Shown here piece after piece: positions 13,891-22,765 of a DNA stretch of 56,288 nt. How positions within the stretch are numbered: position 1 is the stretch's first letter; every line of letters starts with the position of its first letter. Location of the stretch: the NCBI GenBank assembly GCA_958349325.1, contig CATWCP010000004.1, forward strand, positions 1-56,288, written 5' to 3'. Source of the stretch: an uncultured Collinsella sp. GTDB taxonomy: Bacteria; Actinomycetota; Coriobacteriia; Coriobacteriales; Coriobacteriaceae. A program made the translations under genes and the position numbers. The notes under the pieces are model-generated. The model had not been told where the DNA came from, ran no database searches, and worked only from the letters and a program-made list of their open reading frames with translations.

Positions 13891-16113
13891 ATGAAGATCA
13901 TCAAGCGCAGCGGCACCGAGGTTGTCTTTGACATCGATAAGATCGTCAATGCCATCCGCGCCGCAAACTTGGAGGTCGAGGAGAGTTCTCGTCTTACCGA
14001 CCGCCAGGTGGTTTACGCGGCACAAAACGTCGCCGAGGCATGCGAGAACGCGGGCCACACCGTGTCGGTCGAGGAGATTCAGGATCTGGTCGAGGACGAG
14101 ATCATGCGTCTCGACTGCTACGAGGTCGCTCGCCATTACATCATCTATCGCTATGTTCAGAGCCTGAAGCGCCAGAAGAACACGACCGACGACAAGATTC
14201 TGTCGCTGATTGAGTGCAACAACGAAGAGGTCAAGCAGGAGAACTCCAACAAGAACCCGACCGTCAATTCCGTTCAGCGTGACTACATGGCCGGCGAGAT
14301 CTCCAAGGACCTGACCCAGCGTGTGCTGCTGCCCCAGGAGATTGTGGATGCTCACAATGAGGGTCTGATTCACTTCCATGATTCGGACTACTTTGCCCAG
14401 CACATGCATAACTGCGACCTGGTGAACCTGGAGGATATGCTCCAGAACGGTACTGTTATTTCGGGCACGCTGATCGAGAAGCCGCACAGCTTCTCGACTG
14501 CCTGCAACATCGCGACGCAGATCATCGCTCAGGTTGCTTCCTCCCAGTACGGTGGCCAGTCGATTTCGCTGACCCATCTTGCCCCGTTCGTCGAGGTGAG
14601 CCGTCAAAAGATTCGCGGCGAGGTCGCCCGCGAGCTCGAGGAGCTCGGCGTTTCCGCATCTCCCGAAAAGGTCCGCGAGGTTGTTGAGGACCGCCTGCGT
14701 GACGAGATCCGTCGCGGCGTTCAGACGATTCAGTATCAGGTCGTGACCCTTATGACCACGAATGGCCAGGCGCCGTTCGTGACGGTCTTTATGTATCTCA
14801 ATGAGGCCCGTACGCCCCAGGAGAAGCATGACCTTGCCATGATTGTGGAGGAGACGCTTCGTCAGCGCTATGAGGGCGTTAAGAACGAAGCCGGCGTGTG
14901 GATCACCCCGGCGTTCCCCAAGCTCATCTACGTGCTCGAGGACGATAACGTTCACGAGGATTCCCCGTACTTCTACCTGACTCAGCTGGCTGCGAAGTGC
15001 ACCGCCAAGCGCATGGTGCCCGACTACATCTCCGAGAAGAAGATGCGCGAGCTCAAGCTGTCGAAGGGCGAGACCGCGGGCAACGGCGACTGCTATACCT
15101 GCATGGGTTGCCGCAGCTTCCTGACGCCCGACCGCTCCGGTAACGGATTTAACAACGTGGCCAACGCGCTGAACTATGACCCGAACAAGCCCAAGTACTA
15201 CGGTCGCTTTAACCAGGGCGTTGTGACCATCAACCTGCCCGATGTCGCGCTGAGCTCGCATCAGGACATGGATAAGTTCTGGAAGATCTTCGACGAGCGC
15301 CTTGAGCTGTGCCACCGTGCCCTGCTGTGCCGTCATGAGCGCCTGATGGGTACGCTTTCTGACGCCGCACCGATTCTGTGGCAGTACGGCGCCCTCGCTC
15401 GTCTGAAGAAGGGCGAGACGATCGACAAGCTGCTCGTGGGCGGTTACTCCACCATTAGTCTGGGTTATGCCGGCCTGTACGAGTGCGTCAAGTACATGAC
15501 GGGCCACAGCCACACCGAGAAGGAGGGCACGCCGTTTGCCATGGCCGTCATGCAGCGCATGAACGACAAGTGCGCCGAGTGGAAGGCCGAAAGCGATATT
15601 GACTTCTCGCTGTACGGTACCCCGCTTGAGTCGACGACCTACAAGTTCGCCAAGTGCCTGCAGCGTCGTTTTGGCATCATCCCGGGCGTGACGGACAAGG
15701 GCTACATCACCAACAGCTACCACGTCCACGTGTCCGAGGAGATCGACGCCTTCGATAAGCTTAAGTTTGAGGGCATGTTCCAGCAGCTTTCGCCAGGCGG
15801 TGCCATCTCCTACGTCGAGGTTCCCAACATGCAGGACAACCTCAAGGCTGTCATTCGCGTGATGCAGTACATCTACGACAACATCATGTACGCCGAGCTC
15901 AACACCAAGAGCGACTACTGCCAGGTGTGCGGCTACGACGGTGAGATCAAGATTGTCGAGGATGACGGCAAGCTGGTGTGGGAGTGCCCCAACTGCGGCA
16001 ACCGCGATCAGGAGAAGATGAACGTCGCCCGTCGTACGTGCGGCTACATCGGTACCCAATTCTGGAACCAGGGCCGAACCGAGGAGATCCGCGACCGCGT
16101 GCTGCATCTCTAA
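13891..16113 (+). CDS. nrdD: Anaerobic (class III) ribonucleoside-triphosphate reductase NrdD
   Basis: Reduces NTPs to dNTPs by glycyl-radical chemistry, strictly without oxygen. 740 residues: N-terminal ATP-cone (about 1-95) for allosteric control, catalytic barrel, C-terminal zinc site with CQVCGYDGE and CPNC, and the glycyl-radical loop RRTCGYIG with Gly718. ATG 13891 follows SD AAAGAGG at 7 bases; the ATG 30 bases upstream has none and would add a non-homologous tail. Its activase gene nrdG follows after 427 bases occupied by two long palindromes. Control by NrdR is supported by the box at 13618. Confidence 0.95.
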   Translation: MKIIKRSGTEVVFDIDKIVNAIRAANLEVEESSRLTDRQVVYAAQNVAEACENAGHTVSVEEIQDLVEDEIMRLDCYEVARHYIIYRYVQSLKRQKNTTDDKILSLIECNNEEVKQENSNKNPTVNSVQRDYMAGEISKDLTQRVLLPQEIVDAHNEGLIHFHDSDYFAQHMHNCDLVNLEDMLQNGTVISGTLIEKPHSFSTACNIATQIIAQVASSQYGGQSISLTHLAPFVEVSRQKIRGEVARELEELGVSASPEKVREVVEDRLRDEIRRGVQTIQYQVVTLMTTNGQAPFVTVFMYLNEARTPQEKHDLAMIVEETLRQRYEGVKNEAGVWITPAFPKLIYVLEDDNVHEDSPYFYLTQLAAKCTAKRMVPDYISEKKMRELKLSKGETAGNGDCYTCMGCRSFLTPDRSGNGFNNVANALNYDPNKPKYYGRFNQGVVTINLPDVALSSHQDMDKFWKIFDERLELCHRALLCRHERLMGTLSDAAPILWQYGALARLKKGETIDKLLVGGYSTISLGYAGLYECVKYMTGHSHTEKEGTPFAMAVMQRMNDKCAEWKAESDIDFSLYGTPLESTTYKFAKCLQRRFGIIPGVTDKGYITNSYHVHVSEEIDAFDKLKFEGMFQQLSPGGAISYVEVPNMQDNLKAVIRVMQYIYDNIMYAELNTKSDYCQVCGYDGEIKIVEDDGKLVWECPNCGNRDQEKMNVARRTCGYIGTQFWNQGRTEEIRDRVLHL

Positions 16114-16124
16114 TACCGCTCCGG

Positions 16125-16263
16125 GGCTGAGCCGGGAGGGCCGCTTGGGCATTTGCTCGCTACTTCGGACAGTCCTGCGCAAGACGAAGGCCACATTAAG
16201 TGGCCTTCTTTGCGTGCGGAACTCATATCGAGCAAAAGCCCAAGCGGCCCTCTCGGTTCAGCC
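16125..16263. repeat. Long hairpin (element H3) with nested terminator after nrdD
   Basis: 26-bp stem (16125-16150 with 16238-16263, two wobble positions) continued by 8 bp (TTTGCTCG/CGAGCAAA). Inside sits a classical terminator: GAAGGCCAC-ATTAA-GTGGCCTTC (16186-16208) with TTT. The loop strands contain TTCGGACA and TGCGGAAC, loosely like the H1/H2 internal loop. Between here and H4 (16264-16442) I see no gene. Confidence 0.8.
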
Positions 16264-16442
16264 AAGTTGACGTAGCTGAGATGCGGCATGCGGTCTGCTC
16301 ACTCCTCGAAGTTCGTAGCGGAGATAATTCGAGCTGCAGCTGCGATTTACTTGCGATGGCGGTTGAGCCGCAACCCAGTTTTTATTAGATCTCGAACCCT
16401 ATACTCGATGTTCGCTTCGTTCATTGAGTTACCCTTTGCATG

Positions 16443-16525
16443 AGGCCGGGACATATCGTCCCGCCCGCAGTTTCGCAGGCCGAAGGCCGAGAATGTTTGA
16501 GGACGGGATGATATGTCCCGGCCTC
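16443..16525. repeat. Long hairpin (element H4) before nrdG
   Basis: 22-bp stem (16443-16464 with 16504-16525; one wobble, otherwise perfect) around a 39-nt loop that itself contains GGCC-GAA-GGCC. It ends 3 bases before the nrdG SD, so folding could affect nrdG translation or separate its expression from nrdD. Confidence 0.8.
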
Positions 16526-16540
16526 CCGGGAGAGTTACCT

Positions 16541-17122
16541 ATGAACTACGCGAACATTAAGTATTTCGACATTGCTGATGGGGAAGGCGTTCGTACTTCT
16601 CTGTTTGTGAGCGGGTGCCGTCGCGGGTGCAAGAATTGCTTTAACTCCGTCGCGTGGGACTTTGCTGCGGGTGAAACGTTCGATCGTGCCGTCGAGGACA
16701 AGATTATCGAGAGCCTCGACCATCCCTTTATCGATGGCCTGACGATTCTGGGCGGCGAGCCTATGGAGCCCGAGAATCAGGTGGGGCTTGTTGACTTTAT
16801 CGAACGCGTGCGTGCGGCCTATCCCGCGGAGTCGGGCAAGACCATTTGGTGCTTTACCGGCGACGTGCTCGAGGAGCTTATGCCGGGTGGTCGTCACCAT
16901 ACCGAGGCGACGGACCGTATCCTTGCCTGCCTCGATATGTTGGTGGATGGCCCGTTTGTTCAGGATCTGTACGATATCTCATTGCGTTTTAGGGGCTCGA
17001 GCAATCAGCGCGTGATTGATATGAACGCCACGCGCGCCCGTGCTGTGCGCGAGGGCGTTGCGCTTTGCGACGCTGTGGAGCTTTGGCGGGACGATCCGGT
17101 CTATTCGACCCATACTATGTAG
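16541..17122 (+). CDS. nrdG: Anaerobic ribonucleotide reductase activating protein NrdG
   Basis: Radical-SAM activase that installs the glycyl radical on NrdD. 193 residues with the cluster motif CX3CX2C (Cys26, Cys30, Cys33), and a glycine-rich GGEPM SAM-binding motif. ATG 16541 with SD GGGAGAG is chosen; the open frame extends upstream to 16424 only through palindrome H4. It is followed four bases later by the folE leader, so co-transcription with the folate genes is possible. Confidence 0.93.
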   Translation: MNYANIKYFDIADGEGVRTSLFVSGCRRGCKNCFNSVAWDFAAGETFDRAVEDKIIESLDHPFIDGLTILGGEPMEPENQVGLVDFIERVRAAYPAESGKTIWCFTGDVLEELMPGGRHHTEATDRILACLDMLVDGPFVQDLYDISLRFRGSSNQRVIDMNATRARAVREGVALCDAVELWRDDPVYSTHTM

Positions 17123-17188
17123 CTTGTGGCCGATGCCAAAGGGCGTGGTACCATAGCGCGAACGCAAAATCGGAAAAGTGAGGCCCAG

Positions 17189-17746
17189 ATGGTCGATCAG
17201 GAAAAAGTCGAGGCCGCCATTAAGCTGTTGCTTGAGGGCATAGGCGAGGACCCAACTCGTGAGGGCCTGCTGGAGACCCCGGCGCGCGTTGCCCGTATGT
17301 ATGGTGAGATCGCCGGTGGTATGGACCAGAGTGCCGAGGAGCACCTGTCCAAAACCTTTGCCGTCGCTTCGAACGATTTGGTTATCGAGCGCGACATCAC
17401 GTTTTACTCGCTGTGCGAGCATCATCTGCTGCCGTTTTACGGCAAGGCGGCCATTGGCTATATCCCCAACGGCCGTGTCGCAGGGCTTTCCAAGCTCGCC
17501 CGCACGGTTGAGGTTTATGCCCGCCGTCTACAGCTGCAGGAGCAGCTGTGTGCGCAGGTTGCCGACGCTCTCATGGAATATCTTGCTCCCCAAGGGGCGA
17601 TTGTGCTGATGGAAGCCGAGCACATGTGCATGACGATGCGCGGCGTGCAAAAGCCCGGCACCAAGACCGTGACGCTCGCTCGCCGCGGCGTCTTTGAGAC
17701 TGATCCCGCGCTCGAGGAGCGGTTCTTTAGGATGCTGGGCCGTTAG
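17189..17746 (+). CDS. folE: GTP cyclohydrolase I FolE
   Basis: First step of tetrahydrofolate synthesis: GTP to 7,8-dihydroneopterin triphosphate. 185 residues, family-typical, with the zinc site CEHH (Cys76, His78/His79) and MCMTMRGVQKPG near the end. ATG 17189 follows SD GTGAGG; an upstream frame start at 17126 adds 21 unrelated residues. It heads folE-HD-folB and the stop is one base from the next start. Confidence 0.95.
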   Translation: MVDQEKVEAAIKLLLEGIGEDPTREGLLETPARVARMYGEIAGGMDQSAEEHLSKTFAVASNDLVIERDITFYSLCEHHLLPFYGKAAIGYIPNGRVAGLSKLARTVEVYARRLQLQEQLCAQVADALMEYLAPQGAIVLMEAEHMCMTMRGVQKPGTKTVTLARRGVFETDPALEERFFRMLGR

Positions 17747-17747
17747 C

Positions 17748-18329
17748 ATGAGGGTCGTCAACGACTTTACATCGAAGACCGATGAGGGGACGTCGCGTCG
17801 CGGCTTTATGGCTTCGGGCCTGACTCCCTTTGGTGCCATGCCTCGCATTGATTACATTTGTGCCAACGGGCTGTTCCGTCGGCACCTGGGCAACATTGCA
17901 CAGTTGGAATCGGGGCGCATCTTCTGCCGCCACGGTATTGATCATCTTCTCGATGTCGCTCGCATTATGTGGATCAAGAATCTTGAGGAACAGCTCAAAT
18001 TTGACCGCGAGGTCATCTACGCCACGGCACTTCTTCACGATATCGGCAAAGATGAACAGTATGAATCGGGTATATCCCATGATGTTGCAAGCGAACGCGT
18101 CGCTGATGCGATTCTCGGCGGCATGCCCGATGATGTGGCGTTTGAGCCGGCCGATGCCGCAGCCATTAAGACGGCCATTCTGGGCCATCGAAAGCTGCGC
18201 GTGAACAGCCAACCGCTTGAGCGTCTGCTCTATGCGGCCGATAAAGCGTCGCGCGCCTGCTTTGCATGCCCCGCGCGCAATGCTTGCAACTGGAGCGATG
18301 ATAAAAAGAACCTGTCGATTCGCGTGTAG
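17748..18329 (+). CDS. HD-domain phosphohydrolase in the folate cluster
   Basis: 193 residues. HD-superfamily metal site: H62, H66, H97-D98 (LLHDIGKD) and H111-D112. The C-terminus has a compact Cys cluster CFACPARNAC. HD proteins usually hydrolyse phosphate esters of nucleotides or related compounds. It sits one base after folE and 43 before folB. The pathway needs an enzyme to dephosphorylate dihydroneopterin triphosphate between these two steps, and this gene is a candidate by position only. Confidence 0.75.
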   Translation: MRVVNDFTSKTDEGTSRRGFMASGLTPFGAMPRIDYICANGLFRRHLGNIAQLESGRIFCRHGIDHLLDVARIMWIKNLEEQLKFDREVIYATALLHDIGKDEQYESGISHDVASERVADAILGGMPDDVAFEPADAAAIKTAILGHRKLRVNSQPLERLLYAADKASRACFACPARNACNWSDDKKNLSIRV

Positions 18330-18372
18330 TTAGTTTGCGCGGTCGGGGTTCTAAACGAAGGAGACGATCGCG

Positions 18373-18858
18373 ATGAGTAACAAAAAACTGCCCGAGAATG
18401 CAACCAAGACTGAAGGCGCCGAGCTCGCCCGCCGTGGAAGGGGCGAAATATCCACCGCAACGGCGGTGCCCCACGTGAGTTATGACGATCTGCGCCATGC
18501 TGACCGCATTACTATCGACGGTCTCGAGGTCTTTGCCAACCACGGCGTGTATCCCGAAGAGAATGCGCTGGGCCAGAAGTTCATCGTGTCCTTGGTGCTC
18601 TATGCCGACCTGCGTGCAGCGGGGGAGCACGATAACCTGGACGCTTCGATTGACTACGGCTCGGTGTGCCACGATGTCGACGGCTATCTGCGCGAGCATA
18701 CGTTTAAGCTCATCGAGGCGGCAGCCGAGGGTGTGGCCCAGATGCTGTTGCGTCGTTACCCCCTGCTGCTTGGCGTGCACGTTAAGCTCGATAAGCCTTG
18801 GGCGCCTGTCGGTCTTCCCTTGGCAAGCTGCGGTGTCGAGATCGAGCGCGTGCGCTAA
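18373..18858 (+). CDS. folB: Dihydroneopterin aldolase FolB
   Basis: Converts dihydroneopterin to 6-hydroxymethyl-dihydropterin. The conserved fold runs from residue 45 (DRITIDGLEVFANHGVYPEE) to the end, with catalytic Glu and Lys positions (LIEAAAEG, VKLDKPWAPV). A 40-residue charged N-terminal extension is unusual; the family is about 120 residues. SD AAGGAG supports the start. folK and folP are not beside it. Confidence 0.9.
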   Translation: MSNKKLPENATKTEGAELARRGRGEISTATAVPHVSYDDLRHADRITIDGLEVFANHGVYPEENALGQKFIVSLVLYADLRAAGEHDNLDASIDYGSVCHDVDGYLREHTFKLIEAAAEGVAQMLLRRYPLLLGVHVKLDKPWAPVGLPLASCGVEIERVR

Positions 18859-18864
18859 CCGACT

Positions 18865-19641
18865 CTAGAGCTCGTTGGCGGGCGGTTTTTTGAGCTGCTG
18901 CGACAGAGCCCTGTTGTTGGGGCAGTACGTGTCGAGCAGCGCGTGAAACCGATGATTGTGGCTTGGCTCGAGCAGGTGGACGAGCTCGTGGGCGACAACC
19001 ATGTCAAGGCACTCGACGGGGTAGGCGGCAAGTTCTCGTGCGATGCGAATGGCGCCGGTTTTGGGCGTGCATGATCCCCAGCGCGTTTTCATGCTGCGCA
19101 CGGAAACGCGGGAAACGGCGACACCCATTGCGATTTCGTATGCGTGCACAATATCGCGCAGCGCCGATGTGACCTCGGACGTATAGAGCTGGTCAATATG
19201 GGCTTGGATCTCACTGGGCGTTAAGCCGTCGAGGGTCGCGTTCCACTTGGCCTGCGGACGTTCGTCTGGCTCGTCGGTACCCATAAAACTTGCGAAGGTA
19301 GCCTGCTTGGGCCGCGGTGCGGGTGGCTCAAAGTTGTGGTCGAGTGCATCCTGAACGGTGATGGGTTTGCCCCAAAGCGCAATGATGGACGAGGGACTGA
19401 GCGGCTCTCGCGCCGTCGCCTGACGTTGCTCGCGCTGGGCAAGTCGGCTGATAATCCAGGCGCTGTTGCGCTTCACAAACGCTTCGATACGCTCGCGGCT
19501 GGCGCCGAGCGGTGCACTGGCGTGGACCTCACCGCTCGATGTGACGCGTAGGTTGAAGTTCTTGACGCGCTTTTTGGTAACGATGACGGGGATGGGCGTC
19601 CCATCCGGTCGGGATGCGGAAATCGTAAACTGCTGCGTCAA
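18865..19641 (-). CDS. YgjP/DUF45-type zinc metallopeptidase-like protein
   Basis: 258 residues of the YgjP-like family (SprT-related fold). C-terminal motif HELVHLLEPSHNHRF supplies HExxH plus a third His, and MKTRWGSCTPK is the family signature. Substrate is unknown; some relatives are annotated as nucleotide hydrolases. The start is chosen at TTG 19641, which has SD AAGGA six bases upstream; ATG 19674 lies inside the hairpin at 19664-19699 and lacks an SD. Confidence 0.82.
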   Translation of the reverse strand: MTQQFTISASRPDGTPIPVIVTKKRVKNFNLRVTSSGEVHASAPLGASRERIEAFVKRNSAWIISRLAQREQRQATAREPLSPSSIIALWGKPITVQDALDHNFEPPAPRPKQATFASFMGTDEPDERPQAKWNATLDGLTPSEIQAHIDQLYTSEVTSALRDIVHAYEIAMGVAVSRVSVRSMKTRWGSCTPKTGAIRIARELAAYPVECLDMVVAHELVHLLEPSHNHRFHALLDTYCPNNRALSQQLKKPPANEL

Positions 19642-19663
19642 AAGCGGTCCTTCAGATTGGGGA

Positions 19664-19699
19664 CGGGCCGGCATGTCGACCGTTCGGCATGCCGGCCCG
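19664..19699 (-). terminator. Hairpin after the dipeptidase gene
   Basis: Perfect 12-bp stem CGGGCCGGCATG/CATGCCGGCCCG with a 12-nt loop between two minus-strand genes. No T-run; it may attenuate read-through into the metallopeptidase gene. Confidence 0.55.
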
Positions 19700-19715
19700 C
19701 TCAAGGGATGTGAAA

Positions 19716-20729
19716 TTAATAACGCTCAAAGAAGGCAAGCGCGTTGTCGCTGCAGAGCTTCTGCATCACGGTCTTGCCAAAGTGCTTGGAGAGCATGTTC
19801 TGGAACTCGGGCATCTTGCTGGCATCGGAGAGGAAGGCGGGCACCGTGGCACCGTCCCAGTCGCCGCCGAGCGCGATGACGTCCTCGCCGCCCAGGTCGA
19901 GCCAGTGCTCGATATGTGCCGCTAGCTGGTCGAAGGTGACGTCTGCGGCGGTCTTGTCGGTTGCGTCGTTGGAAAGGAACTCGCTGCAGTAGTTGAGGCC
20001 GACGATACCGCCCATGTCGCGAATGGTGCGGAACTGGTCGTCGGTAAGGTTGCGTTTGACGCCGCAAACCGCACGGGAGTTGGAGTGGCTGGCGACGAAG
20101 GGACGTGTGGCGTGGGCGACAACCTCGTCAAAGCACTCATCGTTGAGGTGGGAGACGTCAAGCACCATGCCGGCGTGCTCCATCTGCGTAAGTGCCTCGA
20201 TGCCGGCGGCGGTGAGGCCGGCGTGGGTATCGTGTCCGCTCGCGAGCGGTCCTTGCGCATTCCAGCTGAGCGATGACATGAGTACGCCCAAGCTCTTGAG
20301 CACCTCGATCAGCGCGGGGTCCTCGGCAAAGAACGTGGCGTTTTCGATGGTGTGGATGCAGGCGACCTTGCCGTCTTTGAGCGCGGGGCGAATGTCTGCC
20401 GCGCTGCGTACGTTGACCATGCGGTCGTGGTTGAGCATTGCCTGGCCGCTCATATGCGCCATGATTTGCGCCTGGAAGCGCGCGGCGTGGGCGGTGGGAA
20501 TCTCGTCGGGGACAAACGTGGCGAAGCACTGTGCCCACGGCGTGTTGCCGATCTTTGCGAGCGAGATGGCACAGGCGTTACCCTCGATGAGGTCGAAATC
20601 CTGCGGATGCGTTTCGTCGCCGGGGAAATAACCGTCGGTGCCGGCGGTAAAGCGCAGGTCGAGATCGAGCGTGGCCCAGCCGATTCGGTCGGCGGTGTCG
20701 CAGTGTAGGTCAAATACGGGATATGCCAT
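19716..20729 (-). CDS. Membrane-dipeptidase-family (M19) dipeptidase
   Basis: Zinc dipeptidase of family M19, 337 residues, probably cytoplasmic because no signal peptide is present. Metal ligands appear in FDLHCDTAD near the start, in the ENATFF region, and in HLND and ASHSNSR further on. SD GGAGGAACC directly before ATG 20729 decides the start. It could process dipeptides delivered by importers such as OppABCDF, but no link is visible in the sequence. Confidence 0.9.
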   Translation of the reverse strand: MAYPVFDLHCDTADRIGWATLDLDLRFTAGTDGYFPGDETHPQDFDLIEGNACAISLAKIGNTPWAQCFATFVPDEIPTAHAARFQAQIMAHMSGQAMLNHDRMVNVRSAADIRPALKDGKVACIHTIENATFFAEDPALIEVLKSLGVLMSSLSWNAQGPLASGHDTHAGLTAAGIEALTQMEHAGMVLDVSHLNDECFDEVVAHATRPFVASHSNSRAVCGVKRNLTDDQFRTIRDMGGIVGLNYCSEFLSNDATDKTAADVTFDQLAAHIEHWLDLGGEDVIALGGDWDGATVPAFLSDASKMPEFQNMLSKHFGKTVMQKLCSDNALAFFERY

Positions 20730-20849
20730 GGTTCCTCCGGTTGCAGCGTTTCTTTGCAAACTGTCATTGAATTGTATGACTAGGGTATAGTTAGCGCCAT
20801 ATGTTCACGGCGGCCCGCGTTGTGCGCCGCCCTTATCACGGAGGTTACC

Positions 20850-21278
20850 ATGTCCAACCAGGGCAAGAAGGTCAAGACTCATTATCGCGGCACGCTCGAC
20901 GACGGCACGCAGTTCGATAGCTCCTACGATCGCGGCGAGCCGCTGGAGTTCACCTGCGGCGCCGGTCAGATGATCAAGGGCTTCGACGCCGCTGTTGTCG
21001 ACATGCAGGTGGGCGAGAAGAAGACCGTGCACATTCCTGCTGCCGATGCCTACGGCGAGCACAATCCCGAGATGGTTATTACCTTCCCGGCCGAGCAGGT
21101 TCCCAACATCGAGCAGATCGAGAAGGGCATGAAGCTCTTCCTGTCCACGCCGAGCGGCATGCCCGTCCCCGCCGTCGTCATCGACGTAACGCCCGAGGCC
21201 GTGACGCTCGATGCCAACCACGAGCTTGCCGGCAAGGACCTCAACTTTGATATCGAGCTCGTCGAGGTCGAGGGTTAG
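20850..21278 (+). CDS. SlyD-like FKBP-type peptidyl-prolyl isomerase
   Basis: 142-residue FKBP with an insert-in-flap (IF) chaperone domain, the SlyD architecture: FKBP strands (THYRGTLDDGTQFDSS), then the IF region (about residues 70-120) and the return strand. The His/Cys-rich nickel tail of E. coli SlyD is absent; the chain ends DIELVEVEG. SD GGAGGT before ATG 20850. It is co-directional with the UreE-like gene three bases downstream. Confidence 0.9.
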   Translation: MSNQGKKVKTHYRGTLDDGTQFDSSYDRGEPLEFTCGAGQMIKGFDAAVVDMQVGEKKTVHIPAADAYGEHNPEMVITFPAEQVPNIEQIEKGMKLFLSTPSGMPVPAVVIDVTPEAVTLDANHELAGKDLNFDIELVEVEG

Positions 21279-21281
21279 AGT

Positions 21282-21860
21282 ATGCCCGAGCGCTTGGTTT
21301 CGACGACATGCTTGGGAAATCTCAACGATCCGTCCTATGAACTCCTGCTCCGCCGGAATTTGGGCGGCGTCTTTGAAGTTGACGAGCTACTGCTCGATTG
21401 GGACCAGGCTGACACGCGCGCGTTTGTGGGTGTGACGGAGCTGGGGCGCACGGTTGATGTTCGGCTGGATGCTGCCGACGGCGGTTGTCTTACCGACGGC
21501 GACGTGCTCGCCATCGACCGTTCGGGCATGGTGCCCGTGGCGGTTGTCGTGCGCCTGCGCAGTGCCGAGGTTTATTTGGTCGAAGTCGACCGCATGGACC
21601 CGATTGCGCTCGCGCATGCGTGCTGGGAGATCGGCAATATGCACGCGCCGCTTTTCCGAGGCGATTCGGACGAGTATACCGTGCGCATGTATACGCCGGT
21701 GCAGCCTGTTTTGGGCCGCATGCTCCGGGGCGCCGAGGGCGTTTGGCTCTCGGTGGTTACCCGTGAACTCGATGCGGACCGGCGCTTTGCGTCGAGTGCG
21801 GCGGATGCCGTTGTGAGTATGGCTCCCGACTTTACGATCGTAAAAAAGGCGCGCGGTTAA
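21282..21860 (+). CDS. Orphan UreE-like metallochaperone
   Basis: 192 residues matching the UreE layout: N-terminal beta domain with the LTDGDVLAID turn, then a C-terminal part with ALAHACWEIGNMHAPLF, equivalent to the UreE GNRHVPL motif that carries the dimer-interface metal His. The downstream His pair of classical UreE (YHHDH) is replaced by YTPVQP, and there is no His-rich tail. No urease genes are in the window. The gene is coupled to a SlyD-like gene; both families can handle nickel, so a role in another nickel enzyme or loss of metal function are both possible. Confidence 0.72.
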   Translation: MPERLVSTTCLGNLNDPSYELLLRRNLGGVFEVDELLLDWDQADTRAFVGVTELGRTVDVRLDAADGGCLTDGDVLAIDRSGMVPVAVVVRLRSAEVYLVEVDRMDPIALAHACWEIGNMHAPLFRGDSDEYTVRMYTPVQPVLGRMLRGAEGVWLSVVTRELDADRRFASSAADAVVSMAPDFTIVKKARG

Positions 21861-21870
21861 CGTGCGTATG

Positions 21871-21915
21871 AGTAAGACGGACTTTGAGAGGCAGCTATTC
21901 AAAGTCCGTCTTACT
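21871..21915. other. Perfect 16-bp hairpin after the UreE-like gene
   Basis: AGTAAGACGGACTTTG and its exact reverse complement flank a 13-nt loop. No T-run follows, so it is not a textbook terminator. It lies 11 bases after the stop and 16 before the SD of the next gene. Confidence 0.7.
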
Positions 21916-21944
21916 GTTGATGAGGTGCTTTGGGGGGAAAGCAT

Positions 21945-22742
21945 ATGGGTCTTGAGGGAATCAAGCTGATTGCATGCGATTTGGACGGCACGTTGCTGCA
22001 TCCGGGGGAGCGCGAGCCGCGTTCCGAGGCCTTTGAGCTCATCGATGAACTGCATCGTCGCGGTATCGTGTTTATGCCGGCGAGCGGTCGTCAATATGCG
22101 AGCTTGCGCTATCTGTTTACTCCGGTGGCCGATGAGCTCGCCTATGTATGCGAGAACGGAGCCCTGGTGATGAGCGAGGGGCGTGCCGTTGTCAAGCGCT
22201 CCATGGAGCGTAGCCTTGCTATGGATATCGCGAATGCCGTGGTTGCGTATCCCCATGCCGACGTGACCCTTTCGTGTGAGGGACACCTCTACACCATGAG
22301 CGGCAACGATGCGTTTGTCGACCATTTGCGCTATGAGGTCCACTGCGATGTGGCGGTGGTCGACCGCCCCGAGGACATCGACGAGGACGTCATTAAGATT
22401 GCCTTCCAGACGCCCGAGGTGAATCAGCCGGCGGCCCTGGAGTATTTCGAGCACCTCTTTAGCGACCGTGTCGACGTGATGACGTCGGGAACCGAATGGA
22501 CGGACTTTATCGGCTTTGATTCGGGTAAGGGTTCCGCGCTTGCCGATTACGGTCGTGCCCTGGGTATTTCGCCCGATGAGATGATGGCGTTTGGCGACAA
22601 TGAGAACGATCGCGATATGCTCAACGTCGTGGGCCATCCCTATCTGATGGAGAGCTGCAACCCCACCATGCGCGACATCAACGACCGCGTCCGTTACGTG
22701 CGCACGGTCGAAGAAGAACTGCGCCGTCTGCTCGCCGAGTAG
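21945..22742 (+). CDS. Cof-type HAD-superfamily phosphatase (IIB)
   Basis: 265 residues. Motif I LIACDLDGTLL, motif II PASGRQ, and motif IV GDNENDRDML define a Cof-like HAD hydrolase with a C2B cap. Members dephosphorylate sugar phosphates, flavin or PLP-type compounds; the substrate is not predictable. ATG 21945 with SD GGGGGG is chosen over TTG 21930. A similar gene lies at 47217. Confidence 0.85.
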   Translation: MGLEGIKLIACDLDGTLLHPGEREPRSEAFELIDELHRRGIVFMPASGRQYASLRYLFTPVADELAYVCENGALVMSEGRAVVKRSMERSLAMDIANAVVAYPHADVTLSCEGHLYTMSGNDAFVDHLRYEVHCDVAVVDRPEDIDEDVIKIAFQTPEVNQPAALEYFEHLFSDRVDVMTSGTEWTDFIGFDSGKGSALADYGRALGISPDEMMAFGDNENDRDMLNVVGHPYLMESCNPTMRDINDRVRYVRTVEEELRRLLAE

Positions 22743-22765
22743 GTTTTCGCGACATACCTAGAAAT

